In this document: in pieces, positions 8,833 through 16,464 of the stretch
Layout of the letters: every line of letters begins with the position of its first letter
Position numbering within the stretch: position 1 is the stretch's first letter
Assembly: GCF_019175365.1 (NCBI RefSeq)
Contig: NZ_CP059572.1
Span: 2,232,001 to 2,296,000, forward strand
Source of the DNA: Actinomadura graeca
GTDB lineage: Bacteria; Actinomycetota; Actinomycetes; Streptosporangiales; Streptosporangiaceae
DNA: 64,000 nt
Direction of reading: 5' to 3'
Translations under genes and position numbers: made by a program
The notes under the pieces: generated by a model
The model's database searches: none
What the model saw: only the letters and a program-made list of their open reading frames with translations
What the model was told of the DNA's origin: nothing

Positions 8833-9945
8833 TCAAAGCCTGGGGCCGTTCTTGAACACCTCGTCGAGGACGGAGGTGTCGACGGCCTTGCCCAGGTCCG
8901 GCAGCTGCTGCGCGCCGGCCAGCCGGAGCCACGGGTACATCTGGGTCTTCATGACCTCCGGGTCGATGCGCAGCATTCCCTTGCTCTTGGTCAGCGCGCT
9001 CTCGGTGAGCGGGGTCTGGAGCTGGTTCTCCCGGCTCTGCTGCTTCTCGTTGAGGCCGAGGTCGACGCCGTACTTCTGGATCACCAGCTTCACCGCGGCG
9101 TTGGGGTCGGCCAGGTTGTCCTGCCAGCCGCGGGCGGACGCCCGCATGAACTTCACGGCGACGTCGCGCTTCTGCGTCAGCATGGCGCGCTTACAGGAGA
9201 TCATGTTGGCGTAGGCGGGACAGCCCAGGGCGCCGTAGGTGACGACCTCGTAGCCCGAGCCGCGCTGGAGGCCGAACTTGGTCTCCAGCGTGATGGGCTG
9301 GTTGGTGACGAAGCAGTTGTAGGCGTCGCCCTTGCCCTCGACCAGCGCCCCGGGGTCGAAGCCCGTCGGGATGAACTTGAAGTCGGGCTTGAGATGGTTG
9401 GCCTTGTAGAGGCCCTCGATCACCGGCTGCGTGCCCTGCTGGCTGAGGATCCGCAGGCCGGGCAGCTCGCTGGCCTTGGTCAGCGGGCGCTTGGCCAGCG
9501 AGAGCAGGCCGTTGGGGTCGGTCTGGAACTGGGCGCCGAGCATCACCAGGTCGTTGCCCTTGCCGATCACCTCGAGCACCTGGCGCATGTTGGGGTCGAC
9601 CGCGAAGTCGGCCGCGCCGGAGGCGAGCTGGACGTGCGGGAGCGGCGAGTTGGTGCCGCCGCCCTTGAACACGACGTCCAGGCCCTCGTCGCGGTAGTAG
9701 CCCCGCTCGGCGGCGAGCCAGAACCCGGCGAACTCGATGTTGGTCACCCATCCCAGGGCGACCTTGAGCTTCGCCGAGCCGGGGCCGGCCTTCGTCGAGC
9801 CGCCCCCGCAGGCCGCCGCCAGCGACCCGGCGCCGGCCAGCAGCGACCCCGCCGCCACGGTCTTGAGGAAGCCGCGGCGGGACTGGGCCGAGCCTTCCGG
9901 CGCCGCGCCGGCCGGACCAGGAATGATCTTGGATTGTTCGGTCAT
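8833..9945 (-). CDS. NMT1/THI5-like substrate-binding lipoprotein
   Basis: 370 residues from the ATG at 9945 (an in-frame ATG at 9960 is possible but has no ribosome-binding site). The N-terminus has a twin-arginine signal (SRRGFLKTVAAGSLLAGAGS) ending in a lipobox LAAAC, so the protein is probably exported by Tat and lipid-anchored. The body opens with the NMT1/THI5 pattern LGWVTNIEFAGFWLAAERGYY. Relatives bind pyrimidine precursors, riboflavin, nitrate, alkanesulfonates or other small N- or S-containing ligands, so the ligand cannot be read from sequence. The operon context (creatinase-like and OHCU domains) suggests a nitrogen-rich compound. Confidence 0.88.
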   Translation of the reverse strand: MTEQSKIIPGPAGAAPEGSAQSRRGFLKTVAAGSLLAGAGSLAAACGGGSTKAGPGSAKLKVALGWVTNIEFAGFWLAAERGYYRDEGLDVVFKGGGTNSPLPHVQLASGAADFAVDPNMRQVLEVIGKGNDLVMLGAQFQTDPNGLLSLAKRPLTKASELPGLRILSQQGTQPVIEGLYKANHLKPDFKFIPTGFDPGALVEGKGDAYNCFVTNQPITLETKFGLQRGSGYEVVTYGALGCPAYANMISCKRAMLTQKRDVAVKFMRASARGWQDNLADPNAAVKLVIQKYGVDLGLNEKQQSRENQLQTPLTESALTKSKGMLRIDPEVMKTQMYPWLRLAGAQQLPDLGKAVDTSVLDEVFKNGPRL

Positions 9946-9974
9946 GGTGGCGCCCTTCATGGGTCGGGGTGGGA

Positions 9975-11180
9975 CTATCCGGGGCCGGTGCCGAGGCGTG
10001 CGACGCCCCGGGCCGACGAGGTGAGCCAGACGGCTCCGGTCGAGGTCACCTGTGCCATGTCCCCGGCACATACATGCCCGAGATCCGGCACGGAGTAGTT
10101 CGGGTGGACTTCCACCACCATCCCCTCGGCGAACACGGCGTCCGCGAACCGGGGGTCGGCCTGGCCGGCGCCGCTGACGCCGCGCATGGCCGGCTCGGAG
10201 TAGCTGAGCCCCAGCCCGTGGCAGAACTGGAACCGGAACGGGTCCTCCCCCGCCGGGTAGGGGCACGCCTGGTCGACGAGCTCGGCCATCCGGGCGGCGG
10301 CGTCCGCGAGCCGCGCGCCGGGCCGCATGAGCGCGGCGATCTCGTCCTGCATGTCCACCAGGAGCCGGGCGTGGTCCTCCAGCTCCGCCGGCGGGCGGCC
10401 CACCACGGCCGTCCTGAGGCTCTGGCCGTAGAAGCCCTCGTAGCGGACGGTGGTCCCGATCTGGAGGCGGTCCCCGTCGGTGAGGACCTCCTGCAGTTCC
10501 CGGGGCTCGAAGTAGGTGGTGGGCGGCGCCTGCCCGGTCGCGATCCAGCACCCGGCGGACTCGGCGCCGAGGGACCGTCCGACCTGCTCGGCCAGGAGCA
10601 TCAGCTCCGCGCCGGAGCGGGGGCGCTCGGCGGCCGCCGCGAAGACCCGGTCGATCATCGCATCGGAGATCGCCGCGACGGACTGCGCGAGATCGGAGAA
10701 GTCGGCGTAGTGGAGCATCCGCATCGCATGCAGGTGCCCGTCGACCGGCGTGGCCCCCTCCAGGGGCCCGCGCAGCGCGTCGGCCATCCCCGCGTTCAGC
10801 TCCGCCAGCCCGGCGACGCCGGTGCGGGCGGCCCGCGGTGCCCCGAGGAGGTCCACCAGCGCGTCGACGAGCGGCCCCGCCCCGGCCACCTGCCGGACCT
10901 CGGCGGTGTCGCCGAGCCGGGCGCGGAAGCCGCGGACGTCGTGCGGCCCGATCGCGAGGACGACCGGCGTCTCGTCGCGGCGGAGCACGAGCGCGGCGGG
11001 GCTGAGCGGCGGCATCCAGCCGGTGAGGAGCCGCACATTGCCCGGCGAGTCGGCGGACGGCCCGAGGCACGCCGGGGCGCCCAGGACCACGATCGCGTCG
11101 AGCGCGCCGTCCCCGGCCCGCCGCCAGAGCTCGTCCCGGCGGGCCGCCAGCGTCCCCGTCCTGTCCGCTACGTCGTACAC
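9975..11180 (-). CDS. M24-fold (creatinase-like) hydrolase lacking the usual metal ligands
   Basis: 401 residues from a GTG at 11180, which overlaps the end of the upstream epimerase gene by 13 bases. The C-terminal 250 residues have the pita-bread fold pattern of M24 peptidases, with conserved HGLGLSYSEP and GMVVEVHPNY. The two aspartates that normally bind metal are absent: the segment reads LQIGTTVRYEGFYGQSLRT where peptidases have D.G....Y.SD.TRT, and the last glutamate region reads CAGDMAQVTSTG. Creatinase itself is an M24-fold enzyme that works without metal through His and Glu residues, so this is more likely a C-N hydrolase of that type than an aminopeptidase. The substrate is unknown. 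Confidence 0.72.
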   Translation of the reverse strand: MYDVADRTGTLAARRDELWRRAGDGALDAIVVLGAPACLGPSADSPGNVRLLTGWMPPLSPAALVLRRDETPVVLAIGPHDVRGFRARLGDTAEVRQVAGAGPLVDALVDLLGAPRAARTGVAGLAELNAGMADALRGPLEGATPVDGHLHAMRMLHYADFSDLAQSVAAISDAMIDRVFAAAAERPRSGAELMLLAEQVGRSLGAESAGCWIATGQAPPTTYFEPRELQEVLTDGDRLQIGTTVRYEGFYGQSLRTAVVGRPPAELEDHARLLVDMQDEIAALMRPGARLADAAARMAELVDQACPYPAGEDPFRFQFCHGLGLSYSEPAMRGVSGAGQADPRFADAVFAEGMVVEVHPNYSVPDLGHVCAGDMAQVTSTGAVWLTSSARGVARLGTGPG

Positions 11181-12259
11181 GGGACGCTCCCGGCGGACGT
11201 GAGCGAGCGGAGGTGGGCGGCGCCCGCCTTGACGAACGCCACCGCGTCGGCGTGGGTGAACGGGCACCGGGCGAACGCGGAGAGCGACTCGACCTCGCCC
11301 TCGGCCACCCTGCGCTCACCCTCCACGGCCAGCCGGATGGTGGCGGCGAACTCGGCGGAGCCCAGGTCGGGGTGCATGGCGTGCCAGACCGGGTCGTACA
11401 TCTCGATCGTCAGCGGGCGCAGGTACGGGTGCAGGCAGTCCTCGCCGCCGCCGGACTCCGTCGCCGAGGTGAGGGTCTCCAGGCTCAGGTTGGGCCGGGC
11501 CCCGGCGTCCCGCAGGATCCGCAGGATCCCCGCCAGATCGAGCGAGCCGCTGCCGACCGGCCGCAGCTGGTACCGCATGCCGTCCGCGCCGAGGCCGAGG
11601 AGGCAGTCCTTGATGTGGGTCTGGCGGACGTAGGGCGCCACCCGCCGGGCGCTGTCCAGCGGGTTCTCCCCGCGCTGCAGGAGGTTGGTGGTGTCGAAGG
11701 TGATGCCGAGGACGTCGGGGCCGACGCCCTCGATCAGCCGGATCAGCTCGAAGGAGGTGATCTCCTCGTGGGTCTCCAGGTTCAGGTGGACGCCGTGCTC
11801 CCGGCAGATCGGCGCGAGCAGCTCCAGGAACCGCGCGGTCTCGGCGAGCTGCGCCTGCCAGTCGACGTCGGTGCGGAAACGGTCGTAGGCGAACCGGCCG
11901 GGGAAGCTCTTGAAGCCGCCGGTGACGACCCACAGCTCACGGCACCCCATGCCGACCGCCGCCTCGATCGCGCGGCGGAAGCCGAGCAGGGTGTCGCCGT
12001 CGCCCGCGCGCCGCAGATGGGGGTGCTCGGCCAGCGCGTACGGGTTGACGAGGCCGACCCCGGCCTCCAGGTACATCCCGAGATCGTCGGCGTGGGCGCG
12101 GAGCTCGGCCAGGCGGCCGGGGTCCAGGGCGGGGTCCATGTCGAAGACGGTCCGGTAGAACACGCCGTCCAGGCCCAGCTCCTTCGCCAGGTCCAACCGC
12201 TCGATGGCCGGCCGCCCCGTGGCTCCGGGCACTTTGCGTCCGTCGATTCCGACCTGCAT
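11168..12259 (-). CDS. Sugar phosphate isomerase/epimerase family TIM-barrel protein (copy B)
   Basis: 363 residues from the ATG at 12259, which has AGGAGG ten bases upstream. An alternative ATG at 12325 overlaps the upstream stop as ATGA and would add 22 residues without a ribosome-binding site. The protein matches the xylose isomerase-like TIM barrel: HLNLETHEEITSFEL, then FDTTNLLQRGENPLD, and VRQTHIKDC, giving the Glu, Asp and His metal-site positions of the fold. It is a paralogue of the gene just upstream, with near-identical blocks (GRFAYDRFRTDVDWQAQLA versus a GKFVWDRFRTDVTWSAQLA counterpart). Both probably act on the imported substrate or a breakdown product. Confidence 0.82.
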   Translation of the reverse strand: MQVGIDGRKVPGATGRPAIERLDLAKELGLDGVFYRTVFDMDPALDPGRLAELRAHADDLGMYLEAGVGLVNPYALAEHPHLRRAGDGDTLLGFRRAIEAAVGMGCRELWVVTGGFKSFPGRFAYDRFRTDVDWQAQLAETARFLELLAPICREHGVHLNLETHEEITSFELIRLIEGVGPDVLGITFDTTNLLQRGENPLDSARRVAPYVRQTHIKDCLLGLGADGMRYQLRPVGSGSLDLAGILRILRDAGARPNLSLETLTSATESGGGEDCLHPYLRPLTIEMYDPVWHAMHPDLGSAEFAATIRLAVEGERRVAEGEVESLSAFARCPFTHADAVAFVKAGAAHLRSLTSAGSVPCTT

Positions 12260-12321
12260 GGGGGAGGCGTCCTCCTGGGTGGGGGCTGATGTGGATGCCG
12301 GCGGGCCGGCGGGCACGGCGG

Positions 12322-13467
12322 TCATGCCGGCACCGCCAGGGAGCGGCTCACCGCGGCCACGCGGTCGCGGACCTCGGTGATGTGGTCCAGGCTGCGCCGC
12401 ACGGCGGCCATGGCCTCGGCGTGGCCGAACTCCGCCGGCGGCGCCGCGGACCAGGACTGGGAGCCCCGCAGCGCGTGCTCGTACACCAGGCCGGTGAACG
12501 CGCTGAACTCGGGGACGGTGAGGTCGGCGTGCGAGCTGACGAAGTCCGAGTCGCGCATCGGCAGCACCGTGACCGGCACCGGGCCGGGGAAGTCGTCGCG
12601 CGACTCCTGGTTCTCGATCGTCAGGTTCACCGCGGGGGCGTTGCGGGCGAGCGTCGACAGGATGTAGGCGAAGTCGACCAGGCCGTCGCCGCAGGGCGTC
12701 AGGTCGAACCGGTAGCCGCCCTCGACGGGGGTGATCGCGCAGTCCTTGAGCTGGGTCTGCCGGACGTAGGGCGCGACCCGGTCGGCGGTGGCCTGGGGGT
12801 GCTCCAGCCGCTGGAGCGGGTTGGCGGTGTCGAAGACGATGCCGCAGGCGTCCGGGCCCACCGACTCGACCAGCTCGACCAGCTCGAAGGAGGTGATCTC
12901 CTCGTGGGTCTCCAGGTTGATGTGCACCCCGAGGTCGAGGGCGATCGGGCGCAGCCGCTGGAGGAAGCGGCGCGTCGCCGCGAGCTGGGCGGACCACGTC
13001 ACGTCGGTGCGGAACCGGTCCCAGACGAACTTGCCGGGGTAGCCGACCTGGTAGTTGGTCGTGGCCGCCCACAGCTCGACGCAGCCGATCCGCGCGGCGG
13101 CCTCCATCATCCGGCGGAACCCGAGCAGGATGTCGCCGTCGCCGACGGCCCGCAGCTCGGGCATCTCCGGCGTGGCGAACGGGTTGACCTTGCCCAGGCC
13201 CGCCTCCAGGTACATCCCGAGGCCGTCGGCGTGGTCGCGGATATCCTGCAGCTCGGCGGCGTCGAGGGTGGGACTCATGTCCAGCACGGTGCGGAAGAAG
13301 ACCCCGCCGAAGCCCGCCTCGTGGGCACGGGTGAGCGTGTCGTGGCATCCGCCCCGCATGGCGCCTGGGAACTTGCGGCCGTCGGCCCCGATGCGCGGGG
13401 CCCACGGCGCCTCCGCGGCCTCGGGTTGGGGCTTGATGTCACGCACCGGTGAGGTCCCTTCTCTCAC
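12322..13467 (-). CDS. Sugar phosphate isomerase/epimerase family TIM-barrel protein (copy A)
   Basis: 381 residues if read from the GTG at 13467; a GTG at 13446 is a good alternative because GAAGGG lies upstream of it. The conserved core starts at IGADGRKFPG. The barrel residues are in HINLETHEEITSFEL, FDTANPLQRLEHP and VRQTQLKDC; the last has Gln where the paralogue has His, so the two copies may differ in metal binding or substrate. This is the first gene of the minus-strand catabolic operon, and a GntR-type operator lies 20-35 bases upstream. Confidence 0.82.
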   Translation of the reverse strand: MREGTSPVRDIKPQPEAAEAPWAPRIGADGRKFPGAMRGGCHDTLTRAHEAGFGGVFFRTVLDMSPTLDAAELQDIRDHADGLGMYLEAGLGKVNPFATPEMPELRAVGDGDILLGFRRMMEAAARIGCVELWAATTNYQVGYPGKFVWDRFRTDVTWSAQLAATRRFLQRLRPIALDLGVHINLETHEEITSFELVELVESVGPDACGIVFDTANPLQRLEHPQATADRVAPYVRQTQLKDCAITPVEGGYRFDLTPCGDGLVDFAYILSTLARNAPAVNLTIENQESRDDFPGPVPVTVLPMRDSDFVSSHADLTVPEFSAFTGLVYEHALRGSQSWSAAPPAEFGHAEAMAAVRRSLDHITEVRDRVAAVSRSLAVPA

Positions 13468-13480
13468 TCCACGCCATACT

Positions 13481-13502
13481 CTGGTATTACTGGTCTTACC
13501 AG
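13481..13502. promoter_or_regulatory. GntR/FadR-type operator between the catabolic operon and its regulator
   Basis: CTGGTCTTACCAG at 13490-13502 is a perfect inverted repeat (CTGGT, three bases, ACCAG) and fits the TGGT-N3-ACCA pattern bound by FadR-subfamily GntR proteins. A direct near-copy, TGGTATTAC, abuts it at 13482-13490. It sits just upstream of the operon start and faces the divergent GntR gene, so binding there would repress the operon until an inducer releases the regulator. Confidence 0.75.
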
Positions 13503-13748
13503 TTGTGGGGAATGTAGCAACGCGTCACCGCTCCTGTCCAGGGACTGCTCGCGGAACGGAGTCATATTCGTGCCTACCCCGGTCGAGACGCCCGGTATGT
13601 TGCACATGCGTCGCCGCGCCATGGCCGGTCGTCCGCCCATGGCGCCTCTCGCGCACCGGGTGATCGCACCGGCGGGACGGGCAGGACGGCGCGCGGCAGG
13701 CCCCGCCGCACGGGCAGGCCGCGGAGCGAACAGAGGAGAGTCGACCCA

Positions 13749-13838
13749 GTGATCATCAGGCGCGATATCGACGTGCCGGGCGGCCGGTACGCCCCAGCGG
13801 GCCCGGTGCCCCTGCGACCGGGCAGCGGGCAGAGGTGA
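13749..13838 (+). CDS. Possible 29-codon leader peptide overlapping the GntR start
   Basis: A GTG at 13749 with GAGGAG ten bases upstream opens a 29-residue frame (MIIRRDIDVPGGRYAPAG, then 11 more residues). Its TGA overlaps the GTG of the regulator as GTGA. The coupling suggests that translation of the short peptide may help start the regulator. No family is recognised; it could also be chance. The 246 bases before it contain another 60-codon frame (from 13570) without a ribosome-binding site. Confidence 0.4.
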   Translation: MIIRRDIDVPGGRYAPAGPVPLRPGSGQR

Positions 13839-14494
13839 GCGACGGGACACAGCGCTCACGCGTCGCCGACCAGCTCCTGCAGGACATCCGCGCCCGGCGG
13901 TACGGCCCCGGCGAGCGGCTCCCCTCCGAGCGGCGGCTGTCGGAGACCTTCGGGGTCTCCCGGCCCGTCGTCCGCGAGGCGCTCGGCATGCTGAGCTCGC
14001 TCGGGCTGGTCGACATCCAGGTCGGGCGGGGCGCCTTCGTGACCGCCAAGGACGTCACCGTCCAGTCCCAGGACGCCCAGCGCTCCCTCATCGAGGTGAC
14101 CGCGGTCCGCGAGGTGCTCGAATGCGGCGCCCTCGGCGTGTCGACGCGGCGTCCCGGCGAGGCCGAGATCGCCGAGGTCCGGGCCGCGCTCGCCGAGCTG
14201 GAGCGCTGCGTCGCGCAGGGCGCCGAGGCCAGCAGCGCCGATCACCGGTTCCACCGGGCGATCGTCGCCTCCTCCCAGTCCCCCACCGCGGTCCGCCTCT
14301 GGGAGGACTTCACCAGCGAGATCGCCACCGTGATCAAGATCAGTCCCAGCGGCAACGCCATGGACGAGGCCACCCTGGAGCGCCACCGCGTCCTCGCCGA
14401 CGGCGTTCTCACCGGCGCGTTCGAACCGGCCCGCCAGGCGTGCCACGACCTCCACGAGGACTACCGCCGCTTCCTCCACGACCTCCTGAGCTGA
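13835..14494 (+). CDS. GntR-family regulator, FadR subfamily (FCD ligand domain)
   Basis: 219 residues from a GTG. The N-terminus is a winged helix: ADQLLQDIRARRYGPGERLPSERRLSETFGVSRPVVREALG matches the GntR DNA-binding domain in its spacing and its LPSER..L...FGVSR..VREAL core. Residues of about 85-215 are the all-helical FCD domain; DHRFHRAIVASSQS, and HRVLADGV followed by CHDLHEDY, supply the histidines that usually form its metal and ligand site. It is divergent from the catabolic operon, with a perfect TGGT-N3-ACCA operator between, so it most likely represses that operon and senses the substrate, which in this subfamily is often a carboxylate. Confidence 0.9.
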   Translation: MSDGTQRSRVADQLLQDIRARRYGPGERLPSERRLSETFGVSRPVVREALGMLSSLGLVDIQVGRGAFVTAKDVTVQSQDAQRSLIEVTAVREVLECGALGVSTRRPGEAEIAEVRAALAELERCVAQGAEASSADHRFHRAIVASSQSPTAVRLWEDFTSEIATVIKISPSGNAMDEATLERHRVLADGVLTGAFEPARQACHDLHEDYRRFLHDLLS

Positions 14495-14686
14495 CCCGGA
14501 GGAAAAGCACCGATCGACCGGTTTTCCGGCGGTCTTCGCGGCAGCCGCGGACGCCATTCAGATTTTGGCTCCGCGAAAGTGCATTTTTACCGCGAGATGA
14601 CCGTTGCCCCGTCCGGCGCCATCCCTTCCTCTTCCTCCTCCGCCGCGTCTATCGTGTTCGGGAACCGGGTGGCGAAGGGATGCTGC

Positions 14687-15502
14687 ATGGCGCGGCGGGT
14701 TGGCTGGACGGTCATGCTGGCGGCCCTGCTGGGAATGATCGTTTCGGCCGCGGGCCGGGCGGACGCCACCGACACGGCGGGGGATTCGCGGACCGTCTAC
14801 TGCGTCAGGTCCGGCAACGAGCGTCCCCTCGTGAAGGCGGCCGTGGCCCTGGGGCTGGCGACGGGCGGCGCCACGGGCACGGAGCTGACGCCCGTCCGCG
14901 GCGGCATCGGCGTGGACCTGACGGTCGCCGAGTGGGCCCGCCGCGACCCCGACGGGTTCGGCCGGGCGTGCGCCGCGCTGGTCGCCGCCCGCCTCCTGCC
15001 CGCCCAGCCGCGGAGCAGGCTCCTCGACCAGCTCATTCCCGTCCTGTCCGCCGTCATCGGTGCGATACTGGCCTACATCTTCGGGATACGGACGGCGCGC
15101 AGCGCACGCTCCGATCGGGCCGCCGACGAGTTGCAGGCGGCGGTCACCGCCTACGCGCGCGCCTGCCGCAGATGCCTGACCGCCTGGCGTTATGGCCGGG
15201 GCCGCGAGTTCGAGGACGCCATGGAAGAGCCCTTCGAGGACCTGCAGGCCGTCCTCCGCAGATGTGCGGGGCAGCACCGCCGGTGGCGGGCCCCCCTCCG
15301 GCTGCACGAGGCGCTGCGGGAACTCGACCACGACATCAGGGCCACCGCGTGGCCACCGGACGATCCCGCTCCCGCGGCGAACGCGTACCTGGAGCGGCTG
15401 GAGCACCTGCAGCTGGACCTCATGCGGGTGGTCGCCGCGGTCGAGCGGCCGGGGCGGCCCCATCCGTCCATGTTCCGCGGACGCCGGGCGGGCGCGCCAT
15501 GA
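14687..15502 (+). CDS. Membrane protein with signal peptide and one helix, first gene of an NTPase operon
   Basis: 271 residues from the ATG at 14687 (AAGGGA seven bases upstream). A longer frame from 14579 is open but would bury the signal peptide. MARRVGWTVMLAALLGMIVSAAG is a signal peptide, followed by a small outside part of about 85 residues with two cysteines. One membrane helix (LIPVLSAVIGAILAYIFGI, about 116-134) leads to an alpha-helical cytoplasmic part rich in Arg, Leu and Glu. No family is recognised. The gene overlaps the next as ATGA, and the whole set of three overlaps, so the product probably works with the two NTPases, for instance as membrane sensor or effector. Confidence 0.6.
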   Translation: MARRVGWTVMLAALLGMIVSAAGRADATDTAGDSRTVYCVRSGNERPLVKAAVALGLATGGATGTELTPVRGGIGVDLTVAEWARRDPDGFGRACAALVAARLLPAQPRSRLLDQLIPVLSAVIGAILAYIFGIRTARSARSDRAADELQAAVTAYARACRRCLTAWRYGRGREFEDAMEEPFEDLQAVLRRCAGQHRRWRAPLRLHEALRELDHDIRATAWPPDDPAPAANAYLERLEHLQLDLMRVVAAVERPGRPHPSMFRGRRAGAP

Positions 15503-16464
15503 CGGCCCCGGCGCGGGTCAATCCGTTCAGGTACCCCGGGGCGGGCGGCGTCCCGGCACCGCCCTTGGAATGCGAGCACCCGCCGCCGTGCGACTGCCAT
15601 TTGAGCATCGACACCGCCGAGGCCAATTTCGCGGAGTTCCAGGAAAGGTTCGCCGAGCTCGGCGGCCTGCAACGCCACGGTCTGCTGGTGCCCGTGGGCG
15701 GCCCGACGAAATGCGGCAAGACCTCTTTGATCAACAGGTGCGTGACCTGGGCCCACCGGACGCTGCGTCGGCAGTCGATCAGGGTGCTCGCCTGCGATCT
15801 CAGCGACATCGGCCGCTCCCCCGGCATGACGATGGACGACCGGACCACGCGCACCGGGCTCCGCCTGACCACGCTCGTGTCGCGCAACCAGCAGATCCAC
15901 GATCCCGCCGTGCTGCGGGCGGACGACGACAAGCCCGCCGACCTCGCCGAACGCCTGGTGCGGCTGAGCGAGAGCCTCGCCGAGAACGTCGTCGTGATCC
16001 TGGTCGCCCCGCCGGTGCCCGCGCCGGCGATCGACCTGGTGGAGGTGCAGCGCTACTGGGCCGCCACCTACCCCAAGCTGCTCATCTTCGTCGAGCATTC
16101 CAACGTCGACTGCAAGGAGAAGATCAGGAACGAGTGGGGCCACGCCCGGGGGGCGCGGTCGGCCTGCCTGGAGATGGGCTTCCTGCGGCCCGGCGACGGC
16201 GCGACGTTCACCCGCGCGAGGATCCACGTCCCGGGGCGCAAGGCCACGTTCCCGGACATGGAGGTCGACGCCCTCGACAAGATCATCGGTGACGGGGCCA
16301 TGTCCATCGGGTTCGCCCAGGCCATGCTGTTCGACCTCTACGAGTCCTATCTGCGCCGGCCGCACCCACCCTGGCCGTCCGGCGATACCGTGACGGTCGA
16401 TGATCTGAGAGCCTTTTTCCTGGAGCGGTTCCTCAGGGACCACGCCGGAGACCGGGCAGGGTGA
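15499..16464 (+). CDS. P-loop NTPase (small, second gene of the three-gene operon)
   Basis: 321 residues starting at an ATG that overlaps the previous stop. A cysteine group (CEHPPPCDC, about 25-33) precedes a clear Walker A, VGGPTKCGKTSLIN (about 66-79). A candidate Walker B is VVVILVAPP (about 160-168), which lacks acidic residues, or LLIFVEHS near 194-201 with Glu. The family is not certain; it looks like a STAND- or AAA-type core. It ends with a helical region. The GTGA overlap with the next gene implies coupled translation of both NTPases. Confidence 0.6.
   Translation: MTAPARVNPFRYPGAGGVPAPPLECEHPPPCDCHLSIDTAEANFAEFQERFAELGGLQRHGLLVPVGGPTKCGKTSLINRCVTWAHRTLRRQSIRVLACDLSDIGRSPGMTMDDRTTRTGLRLTTLVSRNQQIHDPAVLRADDDKPADLAERLVRLSESLAENVVVILVAPPVPAPAIDLVEVQRYWAATYPKLLIFVEHSNVDCKEKIRNEWGHARGARSACLEMGFLRPGDGATFTRARIHVPGRKATFPDMEVDALDKIIGDGAMSIGFAQAMLFDLYESYLRRPHPPWPSGDTVTVDDLRAFFLERFLRDHAGDRAG

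Noticed and set aside
9975..11180. Xaa-Pro aminopeptidase
   Set aside because: The metal-binding aspartates are not there.
13570..13752. 60-codon plus-strand frame starting GTG
   Set aside because: No ribosome-binding site and Ala/Arg/Gly-rich content; better seen as leader DNA of the regulator.
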